From QWHO01 sp021404945 (GTDB lineage: Bacteria; Vulcanimicrobiota; Xenobia; Xenobiales; QWHO01): DNA of 64,000 nt. Shown in pieces: positions 1 to 7,375 of the stretch. A model generated the notes under the pieces. The model saw only the letters and a list, made by a program, of their open reading frames with translations. It was not told where the DNA came from and made no database searches. Position numbers and translations under genes: made by a program. The stretch is taken from contig CAUJEN010000052.1 in assembly GCA_963169765.1 (NCBI GenBank), positions 24,112 to 88,111 of the forward strand. The letters run 5' to 3'. Position 1 is the first letter of the stretch. Each line of letters begins with the position of its first letter.

Positions 1-244
1 CGAGCTGGAGGGGACCGTCTACAACGCGGTGGCCAACCTGGGGCTGCGCCCTACCTTCGGCCAGGCGACCGCTCCCGTGCTGGAAGTGCACCTGCTGCAT
101 TTCGAGGGCGACCTCTACGACCGCGAGCTAACCGTGCGCTTCCTGGGCCGGCTTCGCGAGGAACGCCGCTTCGACGGCCTGGACTCGCTGCGAGAGCAGA
201 TCGCCCGCGACCGAGAGCAGGCTCTGCAGTTCTTTGGTGTCTGA
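1..244 (+). CDS. ribF: RibF, bifunctional riboflavin kinase/FAD synthetase (C-terminal fragment)
   Basis: Only the last 80 codons are in the window; the reading frame is open from base 2 and stops with TGA at 242-244. The fragment reads ANLGLRPTFG, then LEVHLLHFEGDLYDREL, then VRFLGRLREERRFDGL and a final QIARDREQAL. This order is diagnostic of the riboflavin kinase domain of RibF, which phosphorylates riboflavin to FMN; the FAD synthetase half would lie upstream outside the window. The next ORF overlaps its stop codon. The family assignment is strong; whether the upstream half is intact cannot be seen. Confidence 0.9.
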   Translation, partial: ELEGTVYNAVANLGLRPTFGQATAPVLEVHLLHFEGDLYDRELTVRFLGRLREERRFDGLDSLREQIARDREQALQFFGV

Positions 245-740
245 GGAGAGCTGCCCCGACCCGCCTCGCAAAGGCGGATGTCGCTTTGACCCCGATTGCA
301 TCCTGACCGACCCGACCCGGCTCGAGCCACCGGTAGAGGGTCTGACGATCGTCCTGCGCCGGCGACCGGCTGCCGAGGTGCAGGCCTGGCTCGGGCTGGT
401 CCGCCAGGTCGAGCTGAGCTGGCGAGCTCCCTGGGAGGATTTCGAGCTACTCAGACCCTGGACGCTGCGCCTGGAGGACCTGGTGGTGGGTCAGGAAGAC
501 GACCTTTTCGAGCTCGAGAGCCTGATTCGTCGGGCCCGGGAACGAGGGGCCACCCACCTGCTGGCTTCGCTCTCGTGGCAGGATACCGAGCCCTGCGAAG
601 AGTATCAGCACCGGCTGCTGGGACTGATTCGCAACCTCTGCGACCAGGCCGGCCTCACCTTCGCCGCTCAGATACCGGGCGCGAAGGTCAATCAGTACCT
701 GGCCTCGGCGAACTGCTGCCGCTGGCCCGAGAAAGGCTGA
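234..740 (+). CDS. Hypothetical protein, about 168 aa
   Basis: I do not recognise this protein. The frame is open from TTG 234 or GTG 237, overlapping the ribF stop, to TGA 738-740, four bases before gcvT. The first 40 residues are Pro/Arg rich with two cysteines (CPDPPRKGGC). Residues 40-165 look like an ordinary soluble alpha/beta protein, with stretches such as ATHLLASLSW and LLGLIRNLCDQAGL and a C-terminal double cysteine (NCCRWPE). There is no signal peptide or membrane segment. Tight packing between ribF and gcvT on the same strand supports translation, but no motif gives a function and the start is uncertain. Confidence 0.55.
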   Translation: MVSEESCPDPPRKGGCRFDPDCILTDPTRLEPPVEGLTIVLRRRPAAEVQAWLGLVRQVELSWRAPWEDFELLRPWTLRLEDLVVGQEDDLFELESLIRRARERGATHLLASLSWQDTEPCEEYQHRLLGLIRNLCDQAGLTFAAQIPGAKVNQYLASANCCRWPEKG

Positions 741-744
741 ATCG

Positions 745-1848
745 ATGTCGACCGCCACGCTCCGCACGCCCCTTTGCGAGGTTCACCGCCAGGAGGGCGC
801 CAAGATGGTCGATTTTGCTGGCTGGGAGATGCCCATCGAATACACCGGCATCAAGCAAGAGCATCTCTCGGTGCGCCAGGACGCAGGCCTGTTCGACCTC
901 TCCCACATGGGCGAGATCGAGGTCGTCGGGTCCGGCGCGCTGGACTTTATCCAGGGGCTCATCACCAACGACCTGACACGCTGCGCCGCCACGCAGTGCC
1001 AGTACAGCACGATGTGCAACGAGGGCGGCCGGGTGCTCGACGACCTGATCACCTACCGCTTCTCGGACGAGCGCTTCATCCTGGTGGTCAACGCCTCCAA
1101 CCGCGAGAAGATCTTCGCCTGGATGCAGGGGCGGCGCCCCGCCCAGGGAGTAGAGCTGAAGGACCAATCCATGGCGACGGCTCTGATCGCCATCCAGGGC
1201 CCCAACGCCCAGGCAAAGCTGCAGCCCTTCTGCTCGCTCGATCTGGAGGCGATCCGCTACTACCACTTCCACCAGGGCGAAGCGGCCGTGGCCGGCAAGC
1301 TGGCTCTGGTATCGCGTACCGGCTACACAGGCGACGACGGTTTCGAGATCTACTGCCAGGCCGGCGACGCCGAAGCCATCTGGAAGGCCCTGCGAGGAGC
1401 CGGCGTCCCCCCCATCGGCCTGGGAGCGCGCGACACTCTGCGCCTGGAGTCGGGCTACTCGCTCTACGGCCACGAAATCGACGAGCAGACCAGCCCCCTG
1501 GAGGCCGGGTTGGGCTGGGTGGTCAAGCTGGAAAAGTCGGGGTTCGTGGGACGCCAGGCCCTGGTCGAGCAAAAGCAATCGGGCCTCAAGCGCACCGTAG
1601 TAGGCCTTTTGATGGAGGGACGGGCCATCCCCCGGGAGGGATATCGAGTTCTGCGCGACGGACAGGACGTGGGTCGCATCACCAGTGGAACCTACTCCCC
1701 CTCGCTGAGCAAAGGGATCGCCCTGGCATCCGTGGAAAGCACCTGCCGCCCTGAGGGCACGAATCTTCAGGTGGACGTGCGAGGGAGAGCTGAAAACGCT
1801 CGCGTCGTCAAGCCTCCCTTCGTGGCCGGGAGCGTTCGCCGAAACTGA
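745..1848 (+). CDS. gcvT: Glycine cleavage system T protein (aminomethyltransferase)
   Basis: At 367 residues this has the usual size of GcvT. The T protein takes the aminomethyl group from lipoyl-GcvH and transfers the methylene to tetrahydrofolate, releasing ammonia. Family motifs are in order: DFAGWEMPIEY near residue 22, FDLSHMGEIEV near 51, GLITNDLTRC near 72 (with the conserved Asp of NDL), TGYTGDDGFEIYC near 192, GLGARDTLRLESGY near 226 and ITSGTYSPSL near 312. ATG 745 is preceded by AGAAAGG. It is followed by gcvH, gcvPA and gcvPB on the same strand with short spacings, a standard glycine-cleavage operon. I saw no glycine-riboswitch-like leader; the upstream DNA is coding. Confidence 0.97.
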   Translation: MSTATLRTPLCEVHRQEGAKMVDFAGWEMPIEYTGIKQEHLSVRQDAGLFDLSHMGEIEVVGSGALDFIQGLITNDLTRCAATQCQYSTMCNEGGRVLDDLITYRFSDERFILVVNASNREKIFAWMQGRRPAQGVELKDQSMATALIAIQGPNAQAKLQPFCSLDLEAIRYYHFHQGEAAVAGKLALVSRTGYTGDDGFEIYCQAGDAEAIWKALRGAGVPPIGLGARDTLRLESGYSLYGHEIDEQTSPLEAGLGWVVKLEKSGFVGRQALVEQKQSGLKRTVVGLLMEGRAIPREGYRVLRDGQDVGRITSGTYSPSLSKGIALASVESTCRPEGTNLQVDVRGRAENARVVKPPFVAGSVRRN

Positions 1849-1895
1849 GCGCAGGTACAAGGGGGGAAGAGGTTAATAAGGAGAGGGCATCCGCA

Positions 1896-2288
1896 ATGAT
1901 TCCAGAGGATCTTCGCTACACCAAAGAGCACGAGTGGGTTCGGCTGTCCAACGGGGTGGGTGAAGTCGGAATCACACACTTTGCCCAGGACCAGCTCGGC
2001 GATATCGTATTCGTCGAGCTGCCCCCCGTGGGCACCCGGCTCGAGGCCAACAAGCGCTTCGGCACGGTGGAGTCGGTGAAGACCGTCTCCGACCTGTTTG
2101 CCCCCTGCAACGGCGAGGTGGTGGCCATCAACACCCGCCTCAACTCCGATGGCGACGATTTTCAGCCCGAGCTGATCAACCAGGACCCTTACGGGGGCGG
2201 CTGGATGATCAAGGTCAAGGTGGACAACCCCGACGAGGTCACTGCCCTGCTCGACGCCCGAGCTTACGGCGAGCTCGCCAAGAGCTGA
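1896..2288 (+). CDS. gcvH: Glycine cleavage system H protein
   Basis: This 130-residue lipoyl-carrier protein shuttles the methylamine intermediate from the P protein to the T protein. The lipoylation motif ESVKTVSDL places the modified lysine at residue 62, and YTKEHEWVRL at the N-terminus and NQDPYGGGWMIKV near the C-terminus are H-protein signatures. ATG 1896 follows a good ribosome-binding site (AAGGAGAG at about 1878). The 47-base gap to gcvT is the longest in the cluster; gcvPA begins four bases after the gcvH stop. The lipoate ligase encoded at 6015 is the likely enzyme that charges this lysine. Confidence 0.97.
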   Translation: MIPEDLRYTKEHEWVRLSNGVGEVGITHFAQDQLGDIVFVELPPVGTRLEANKRFGTVESVKTVSDLFAPCNGEVVAINTRLNSDGDDFQPELINQDPYGGGWMIKVKVDNPDEVTALLDARAYGELAKS

Positions 2289-2292
2289 GTCG

Positions 2293-3645
2293 ATGAACTA
2301 CATTCCGCACACCGCCCGGGATCAGCAGAAGATGCTGCAGGCTGTCGGCCTCTCGACGCCGGCCGACCTGTTCGGCTACCTGCCGGACGCGGTCAAACTG
2401 GGGCGCCCCCTGGCGCTGTCTCCCGGTCTCAGCGAGCATGATTTGCTCCGCCACCTCGAGAGCCTGGCCTCCAAGAACAAGCTGGCGACCCGAGGCTCGT
2501 TCCTGGGGGCCGGGGCCTACCATCATTACAGCCCCTCGGTGGTGGATACGGTCCTCTCGCGGTCGGAGTTCCTCACCGCATACACTCCCTATCAGCCCGA
2601 GGTCAGCCAGGGCACGCTGCAGGCCATCTTCGAGTTCCAGACCATGATCTGCGAGCTGACCGGGATGGAGGCAGCCAACGCCTCGGTCTACGACGGCTCC
2701 AACGCCACCGTGGAATCGGTTCTGATGGCCCTCAACACCACCAACCGCAGCCGCGTGCTGGTTTCCCGGGGTGTCCACCCGCACACCCGCGAGGTGCTCA
2801 AGACCTACCTGGCGGCCCACGCCGTCACCGTGGAGGAGCTGCCCCTGGAAGATGGCCGCACCGTGCTGGCGAAGGTGGGGGAGGATGCGGCCGCGGTGCT
2901 GATCCAGAACCCCAACTTCCTGGGCCTGGTGGAAGACACCCCGGCCCTGATGGAGAAGGCCCGGGCTGCCGGGGCGCTGGGCATCGTGAGCGTGGCCGAT
3001 CCAGTCAGCCTGGCCCTGCTCAAGCCTCCGGGCGCCTGCGGAGCCGACATCGCGGCTGGCGAGGCGGCTCCCCTGGGATTGCCCCCCTCTTACGGAGGGC
3101 CCTACGTCGGATTCATGGCCTGCAAGAAGCAGTACCTGCGCCGTTTGCCAGGTCGACTGGCGGGTATGACGGTGGACAGCGCCGGTCGGCGCACCTTCTG
3201 CCTCACCCTACAGGCCCGCGAGCAGCACATCCGGCGCGAGAAGGCCGCTTCCAACATCTGCACCAATCAGGGGCTGTGCGCCCTGGCAGTGACCTGCTAC
3301 CTGGCCCTGGTGGGTCCCCAGGGCCTGCGCGAGGCAGCCCTGACCTGCCTGAGCCTGGCCGAGAGCTTCAAGAAGCGGGTGGCCGAGATCCCTGGCTACA
3401 GGGTGCTGTTCAGCTCTCCCAGCTTCCACGAGGTGGCGGTGGCTTGCCCGGTGAGCCCGGTCGAGCTCAATCGCAAGCTGGCCGAGAGGGGCATTCTCGG
3501 AGGCTACCCGCTGGTGTGCGAGTTCCCTGAGATCGAGAACGGCATGCTGTTCTGCTTCACCGAGGTCAACGGAGCCGCCGAGCTTGACAACCTGCTCTGC
3601 GATCTGGCCGCGCTGGGCCGCACCCTGGAGGCCGCCCGTGGATAG
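2293..3645 (+). CDS. gcvPA: Glycine dehydrogenase (decarboxylating) subunit 1
   Basis: This is the N-terminal half of the P protein as a separate 450-residue subunit. With GcvPB it decarboxylates glycine using PLP and loads the aminomethyl group on GcvH. Recognisable motifs are YIPHTARDQQKML at the N-terminus, LGAGAYHHYSPSVVD near residue 74, LTAYTPYQPEVSQGTLQ near 96, MEAANASVYDGS near 124, and the late block LQAREQHIRREKAASNICT followed by NQGLC. The length matches subunit 1 of the split form found in many Gram-positive, thermophilic and deep-branching bacteria. The gene overlaps the start of gcvPB by 8 bases, suggesting translational coupling. Confidence 0.97.
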   Translation: MNYIPHTARDQQKMLQAVGLSTPADLFGYLPDAVKLGRPLALSPGLSEHDLLRHLESLASKNKLATRGSFLGAGAYHHYSPSVVDTVLSRSEFLTAYTPYQPEVSQGTLQAIFEFQTMICELTGMEAANASVYDGSNATVESVLMALNTTNRSRVLVSRGVHPHTREVLKTYLAAHAVTVEELPLEDGRTVLAKVGEDAAAVLIQNPNFLGLVEDTPALMEKARAAGALGIVSVADPVSLALLKPPGACGADIAAGEAAPLGLPPSYGGPYVGFMACKKQYLRRLPGRLAGMTVDSAGRRTFCLTLQAREQHIRREKAASNICTNQGLCALAVTCYLALVGPQGLREAALTCLSLAESFKKRVAEIPGYRVLFSSPSFHEVAVACPVSPVELNRKLAERGILGGYPLVCEFPEIENGMLFCFTEVNGAAELDNLLCDLAALGRTLEAARG

Positions 3646-5089
3646 ACTCGAAGCCACTTTGTTCGAAAAAAGCTCGCCCGGTCGGCGCGGTTGTCACCCC
3701 CCTTCGGGCGGCGTGGCCCTGGTCGACCCGGTGGCCGTGCTGGGCGCGGAGCTGGTGCGCGAAACCCCTCCGGCCCTGCCCGAGCTGGGCGAGCTGCAGG
3801 TGCTACGCCACTTCATGCGCTTGTCGCAGCTGAACTTCTCCATCGACACCAACTTCTATCCGCTCGGCTCCTGCACGATGAAGTACAACCCGCGCGTGAA
3901 CGAGGTCACCGCCCGGATGCCCGGCTTTGCCCGCCTCCACCCCATGCAACCGATGGAAGCAGCGCAGGGCGCCCTGGAGCTGATGCACAACCTGCAAAAC
4001 GACCTTCAGGAGATCACCGGCATGGACGGCTTCACTTTGCAGCCGGCCGCCGGAGCCCACGGTGAGTTGACAGCCCTCTTCATGGCCGCGGCCTATTTCC
4101 GCGACCGCGGGGAGAAGCGCACCCGGGTGGTGGTGCCCGACTCTTCTCACGGCACCAACCCGGCCAGCGCAGCCCTGGCAGGCTTCGAAGTCATCACCAT
4201 CCCCACCAATGCGGCAGGCGACGTGGACCTCGAGCAGCTCAAGCAGCACCTCAACAACGAGGTAGCCTGCCTGATGCTGACAAATCCCAGCACCCTGGGC
4301 CTCTTTGAGCAGCATATCGTGGAGGTGGCCAGGCTGGTGCACGAGGCCGGCGGCCTGCTCTATTATGACGGTGCCAATATGAACGCGCTGCTGGGGGTAG
4401 CCCGGCCGGGCGACATGGGCTTTGACCTGGTGCACCTCAACCTGCACAAGACCATGAGCACCCCTCACGGGGGCGGCGGCCCGGGGGCCGGTCCGGTGGG
4501 CGCGCGCGGAGCCCTGGTGGACTATCTACCCGGGCCGCGCTCAGCGCGACAGGGCGAAGGCTTCACCTTCGAGACCCCCTCCAAGAGCATCGGCCGGGTG
4601 CGCATGTTCTGGGGCAATTTCCTGGTGCTGGTGCGGGCCTACACCTACATCCGCCATCATGGCCCCGAGGGGCTGCGGGAGGTGGCCGAGGGGGCGGTCA
4701 TGGCCGCCAACTACCTGCGCGCGCGCGTCAAGGACGCCTTCGACATGCCCTACGACCGGCTCTGCATGCACGAGTTCGTGCTCTCGGCCAGAACCATGAA
4801 AGAGAAGAAGGGCGTGCGGGCCATGGACGTGGCCAAGCGCCTTCTTGACTATGGCTTCCACGCTCCCACGGTCTACTTCCCGCTGTGCGTGGAAGAGGCT
4901 TTGATGATCGAGCCCACCGAAACCGAGACCCTGGAAACCCTCGACTCCTTTGCCGAGGCACTGCTCAAGATCGCTCAGGAAGATGTGGCCCTGGTCACCA
5001 CCGCGCCCCACACTACGCCGGTAGGCCGGGCCGATGAAGCCCGGGCTGCCCGCAAGCCGATTCTGCGCTGGGAGGGGGAAGCACCGTAA
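3638..5089 (+). CDS. gcvPB: Glycine dehydrogenase (decarboxylating) subunit 2
   Basis: This 483-residue PLP-binding subunit completes the glycine decarboxylase. The Schiff-base lysine is K271 within HLNLHKTMSTPHGGGGPG. Other family blocks are FYPLGSCTMKYNPRVNE near residue 80, PAAGAHGELTALFM, PDSSHGTNPASA and the glycine-rich GPGAGPVGAR. The frame is open from 3584, but GTG 3638 is the likely start because it gives the expected N-terminus (MDRLEATLFEKS, as in other GcvPB) and a short overlap with gcvPA. The usual lpd (L protein) gene is not in the window, so the dihydrolipoamide dehydrogenase must be encoded elsewhere. Confidence 0.96.
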   Translation: MDRLEATLFEKSSPGRRGCHPPSGGVALVDPVAVLGAELVRETPPALPELGELQVLRHFMRLSQLNFSIDTNFYPLGSCTMKYNPRVNEVTARMPGFARLHPMQPMEAAQGALELMHNLQNDLQEITGMDGFTLQPAAGAHGELTALFMAAAYFRDRGEKRTRVVVPDSSHGTNPASAALAGFEVITIPTNAAGDVDLEQLKQHLNNEVACLMLTNPSTLGLFEQHIVEVARLVHEAGGLLYYDGANMNALLGVARPGDMGFDLVHLNLHKTMSTPHGGGGPGAGPVGARGALVDYLPGPRSARQGEGFTFETPSKSIGRVRMFWGNFLVLVRAYTYIRHHGPEGLREVAEGAVMAANYLRARVKDAFDMPYDRLCMHEFVLSARTMKEKKGVRAMDVAKRLLDYGFHAPTVYFPLCVEEALMIEPTETETLETLDSFAEALLKIAQEDVALVTTAPHTTPVGRADEARAARKPILRWEGEAP

Positions 5090-6018
5090 GTAGCGAGGTC
5101 GACACGGGGACCATCTTCAGCCAGGCTGCCGCCGTTCTCGAGGAGAACCTGCAGAGCCTGGCCGAACGGGTTTCCGACCGATGCTTTGCCGAGCTTCCTT
5201 CCTACAAGCCTGACGTGATGGCCCGCGAGGAGTCGCGGCGCACGGTCGAGCGACTGGTCAGCTTCATGATCGGACATCTACGCCAGATCAGCACCGCCTC
5301 TACCTCCGACGAAGCGGGCCGCTGGCATAACGAGCTGGTCAGCTTCGAAGAAGGCATCGCGGCCCGCCGGGTCAAGATGCAGATCGACTTCACCGACTTG
5401 ATGTCTGGTCTCTACTTTCTCAATGAGGAGACCTGGCGCACGCTGGCCCAGAAGCTCCCTCGCCCGGTGGTCTCGGAGGACCTCTTCCGACTCGAGCGTC
5501 GTCTCAACGGCCTGATGGACCAGTTTTTTGTGGAGGTCTCCTCGGCCTACGTTAAGAGTGCCCGGGATGTAATCGAAAGCCAGGAGAAGGCCCTCCTCAA
5601 GTGGGAGGAGGTGGTGCGCTCTGCCTCCGAGATCCGCCTCAAGATTCCCTGTGAGAACGAGTTCGCCGCCACCGTGCGGCTGCAGGCCGAGGCCATCGCT
5701 CGCCGCAGCGGGTTCATCGACGAAGAGATCTATGACATCGTGACGGCCGTGGGCGAGGTTTGCGACAACGCCATTGAGCACGGGGGATCAGAGCGGGGCA
5801 TCGACGTGATCTATCGCTTCGCTCCCACCGAGATCTCGGTGGAGGTGCAGGATTTTGGGGTCGGCTTCGAGCCCGCCGGTCGGGGCGAGGAAGTCCCGGA
5901 CCTTTTCTCCGAGCGCGGACGAGGGATCTTCTTGATGAAGAACCTGATGGACCGGGTCGAGATCGATTCCCGGCCCGGTCAGGGCACCCGCGTCTTCCTG
6001 GCCAAGTCGCGCGATTGA
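5086..6018 (+). CDS. RsbW/SpoIIAB-like histidine-kinase-type ATPase with N-terminal RsbR-like helical region
   Basis: The C-terminal 130 residues are a GHKL ATPase of the anti-sigma/switch-kinase group: N box EVCDNAIEHGG, then VQDFGVGFEP (G1) and RGRGIFLMKNL (G2). Such proteins bind ATP and usually phosphorylate an anti-sigma-factor antagonist or hold a sigma factor. The N-terminal half is helical and resembles RsbR/RsbT-coantagonist N-domains. Start choice is a problem: GTG 5215 and ATG 5218 are the first standard starts, yet the frame is open and coding-like from 5038 (LEENLQSLAERVSDRCF lies upstream of 5215). A Shine-Dalgarno-like GGAGGGGGA sits 6-7 bases before GTA 5086, which is not a normal start. 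I give 5086 as the probable extent; the conservative start is 5215. It interrupts a metabolic gene set and overlaps the ligase gene by 4 bases. Confidence 0.75.
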   Translation, partial: VSSEVDTGTIFSQAAAVLEENLQSLAERVSDRCFAELPSYKPDVMAREESRRTVERLVSFMIGHLRQISTASTSDEAGRWHNELVSFEEGIAARRVKMQIDFTDLMSGLYFLNEETWRTLAQKLPRPVVSEDLFRLERRLNGLMDQFFVEVSSAYVKSARDVIESQEKALLKWEEVVRSASEIRLKIPCENEFAATVRLQAEAIARRSGFIDEEIYDIVTAVGEVCDNAIEHGGSERGIDVIYRFAPTEISVEVQDFGVGFEPAGRGEEVPDLFSERGRGIFLMKNLMDRVEIDSRPGQGTRVFLAKSRD

Positions 6019-6758
6019 CCTTCGCCGACTACCTGGCCACCCGGCCCGAGCGCTGGGGGCTGGTGCTGGACCCACCCCTACCAGCCCGGACCAACATGGA
6101 GCGCGATGAAGCCCTGCTGACCAGCCCGGTGCCAGTGCTCCGCCTCTATTCCTGGCAAGAGCCCACCCTGTCGCTGGGTTGCTTCCAGAAGGACGCCTTT
6201 CCTGGCTGGCCCTGCGTGCGCCGCCCCTCGGGCGGGCGCGCCCTCTGGCACGCCGACGAGATCACCTACGCCCTGGTCCTGCCCGAAAGCGGCCGGCTCT
6301 CGGTGCGGGAGGCCTTCTGCGGAGTGACCCGCGGGCTGGCGGCGGCCCTGCGAGCGCTGGGAGCAAGCGAGGTGGAAACCTGTGGAGCCGACCACATCCC
6401 GCCCGGGCGTGACAATCCCTCCTGCATGGCCGTCACCCGCCTGGGAGAGCTCTCGGCGCGAGGCTGCAAGCTGGCCGGCAGCGCCCAGGTGCGGCGGGGG
6501 AACGCACTGCTCCAGCATGGCTCCCTGCCTCGCCGACTGGACCGGGAAAACTTGCGGCGACTGTGGGGCGACGGCCAGCAGGTCATCGATCTTCAGGCGC
6601 TGGGACTTGTCGATCTCCGACCCGAAAAGCTGGCCCGGGAACTGGGACGAGTCTGGGAGGTCATCTGGGAGGAGCCTGACCACGGCAGCGCAAACCCTGA
6701 TTTAGCGACGACAGGAGCGGTCGATCCAATTTCATCGCCCGGGAGGTGTGACCCGTGA
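6015..6758 (+). CDS. Lipoate/octanoate-protein ligase (LplA/LipM family)
   Basis: This 247-residue protein has the biotin/lipoate A-B ligase fold: YSWQEPTLSLGCFQK at 44-58, the substrate motif RRPSGGRALWHADEITYAL from about 69, and GCKLAGSAQVRRGNALLQHG near 154-173 containing the conserved lysine that contacts the lipoyl-AMP. It attaches lipoate or octanoate to carrier domains. Its place after gcvTHPAPB makes GcvH the obvious substrate. TTG 6015 overlaps the preceding TGA. Whether it is an octanoyltransferase or an ATP-using ligase cannot be decided from sequence alone. The last ~20 codons (from 6703) run through a copy of a dispersed repeat, so its C-terminus may have been altered by repeat insertion. 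Confidence 0.87.
   Translation: MTFADYLATRPERWGLVLDPPLPARTNMERDEALLTSPVPVLRLYSWQEPTLSLGCFQKDAFPGWPCVRRPSGGRALWHADEITYALVLPESGRLSVREAFCGVTRGLAAALRALGASEVETCGADHIPPGRDNPSCMAVTRLGELSARGCKLAGSAQVRRGNALLQHGSLPRRLDRENLRRLWGDGQQVIDLQALGLVDLRPEKLARELGRVWEVIWEEPDHGSANPDLATTGAVDPISSPGRCDP
6703..6724 (-). repeat. Copy of the 23-bp dispersed repeat, inside the 3' end of the ligase gene
   Basis: The reverse strand here reads TCGACCGCTCCTGTCGTCGC followed by TA. This matches copies at 47097-47145 and 49829-49896 over 21-22 bases. It lies within the last codons of the lipoate ligase gene. Confidence 0.85.
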
Positions 6759-6889
6759 CTTGGTTGGTCGAAGCCTCGATCTTCTGTCTACTCTGCCAGG
6801 TTGCCGTGCATGAAGGCTGCGCTTGCCCGGAGTGCGGGGCCGAGCTGATTGTTGTGCTGACTCGAGATGTCCCCGGCTCCCCGGCCTGA
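6755..6889 (+). CDS. Small zinc-ribbon-like protein, 44 aa
   Basis: GTG 6755 overlaps the TGA of the ligase gene, and the frame closes at TGA 6887-6889, inside the start of the GNAT gene. The product has two cysteine pairs in the order CLLC-x8-CACPEC, the pattern of a minimal zinc ribbon, and a hydrophobic tail ELIVVL. Overlaps at both ends fit a translationally coupled small gene. No function can be assigned; small zinc ribbons like this often bind nucleic acid or protein partners. The evidence is the cysteine spacing and the overlaps. Confidence 0.55.
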   Translation: MTWLVEASIFCLLCQVAVHEGCACPECGAELIVVLTRDVPGSPA

Positions 6890-7367
6890 GATCGCCTTTC
6901 GGCTCCGTCCAGCCAGCGCCGACGATCTACCGGCCATCGTCGAGCTGGCGGTGCAGATGGTGGTCCACTCCCTTTCCCCCTATCGCGACTCCACGCCCGA
7001 AATGGTGCGCGTCTACCGCCGCGAGGACCTGCGCACCCTGCAGGACGCTCTCCAGCTCGACCGGGCCCGGGTGCTGGTCGCCGAAGCCCCGGACGGCTCC
7101 CTGCTAGGGCACATCGTGGTGCTGGCCGGCCAGATCGACTCCAGCACAGGAGAGGCCCAGGGGTGGATCTTCGACGTCTCCGTGCGCCACGACTGCTGGG
7201 GCAAAGGGGTGGGGCGCACACTGGTGGCCGCAGCAGAGCATTTCGTGGCCGAGCGCGGACTCAGCCGCATCGGTCTTGGGGTCACCAGCGCCAACCAGCG
7301 GGCCGTGCGCTTCTACGAGGAGCTTGGTTACCTGGAGGAGCGCAAACAAATGATCAAGAAGCTCTGA
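6867..7367 (+). CDS. GNAT-family N-acetyltransferase
   Basis: At 166 residues this is a single-domain GNAT enzyme that would move an acetyl group from acetyl-CoA to an amine. The fold is visible as FRLRPASADDLPAIVELA at the N-terminus, then IFDVSVRHDCWGKGVGRTL near 100-118, where the R/Q-x-x-G-x-G/A acetyl-CoA loop is CWGKGVGRTL, and finally LGVTSANQRAVRFYEELGY, typical of motif B. The substrate is unknown. ATG 6867 lies inside the preceding zinc-ribbon gene. It ends nine bases before hutH, so co-transcription is likely. Confidence 0.88.
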   Translation: MSPAPRPEIAFRLRPASADDLPAIVELAVQMVVHSLSPYRDSTPEMVRVYRREDLRTLQDALQLDRARVLVAEAPDGSLLGHIVVLAGQIDSSTGEAQGWIFDVSVRHDCWGKGVGRTLVAAAEHFVAERGLSRIGLGVTSANQRAVRFYEELGYLEERKQMIKKL

Positions 7368-7375
7368 CGCCCTCT

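Noticed and set aside
1..745. Glycine riboswitch upstream of gcvT
   Set aside because: The DNA before gcvT is coding to within four bases of its ATG, and I find no tandem glycine-aptamer pattern.
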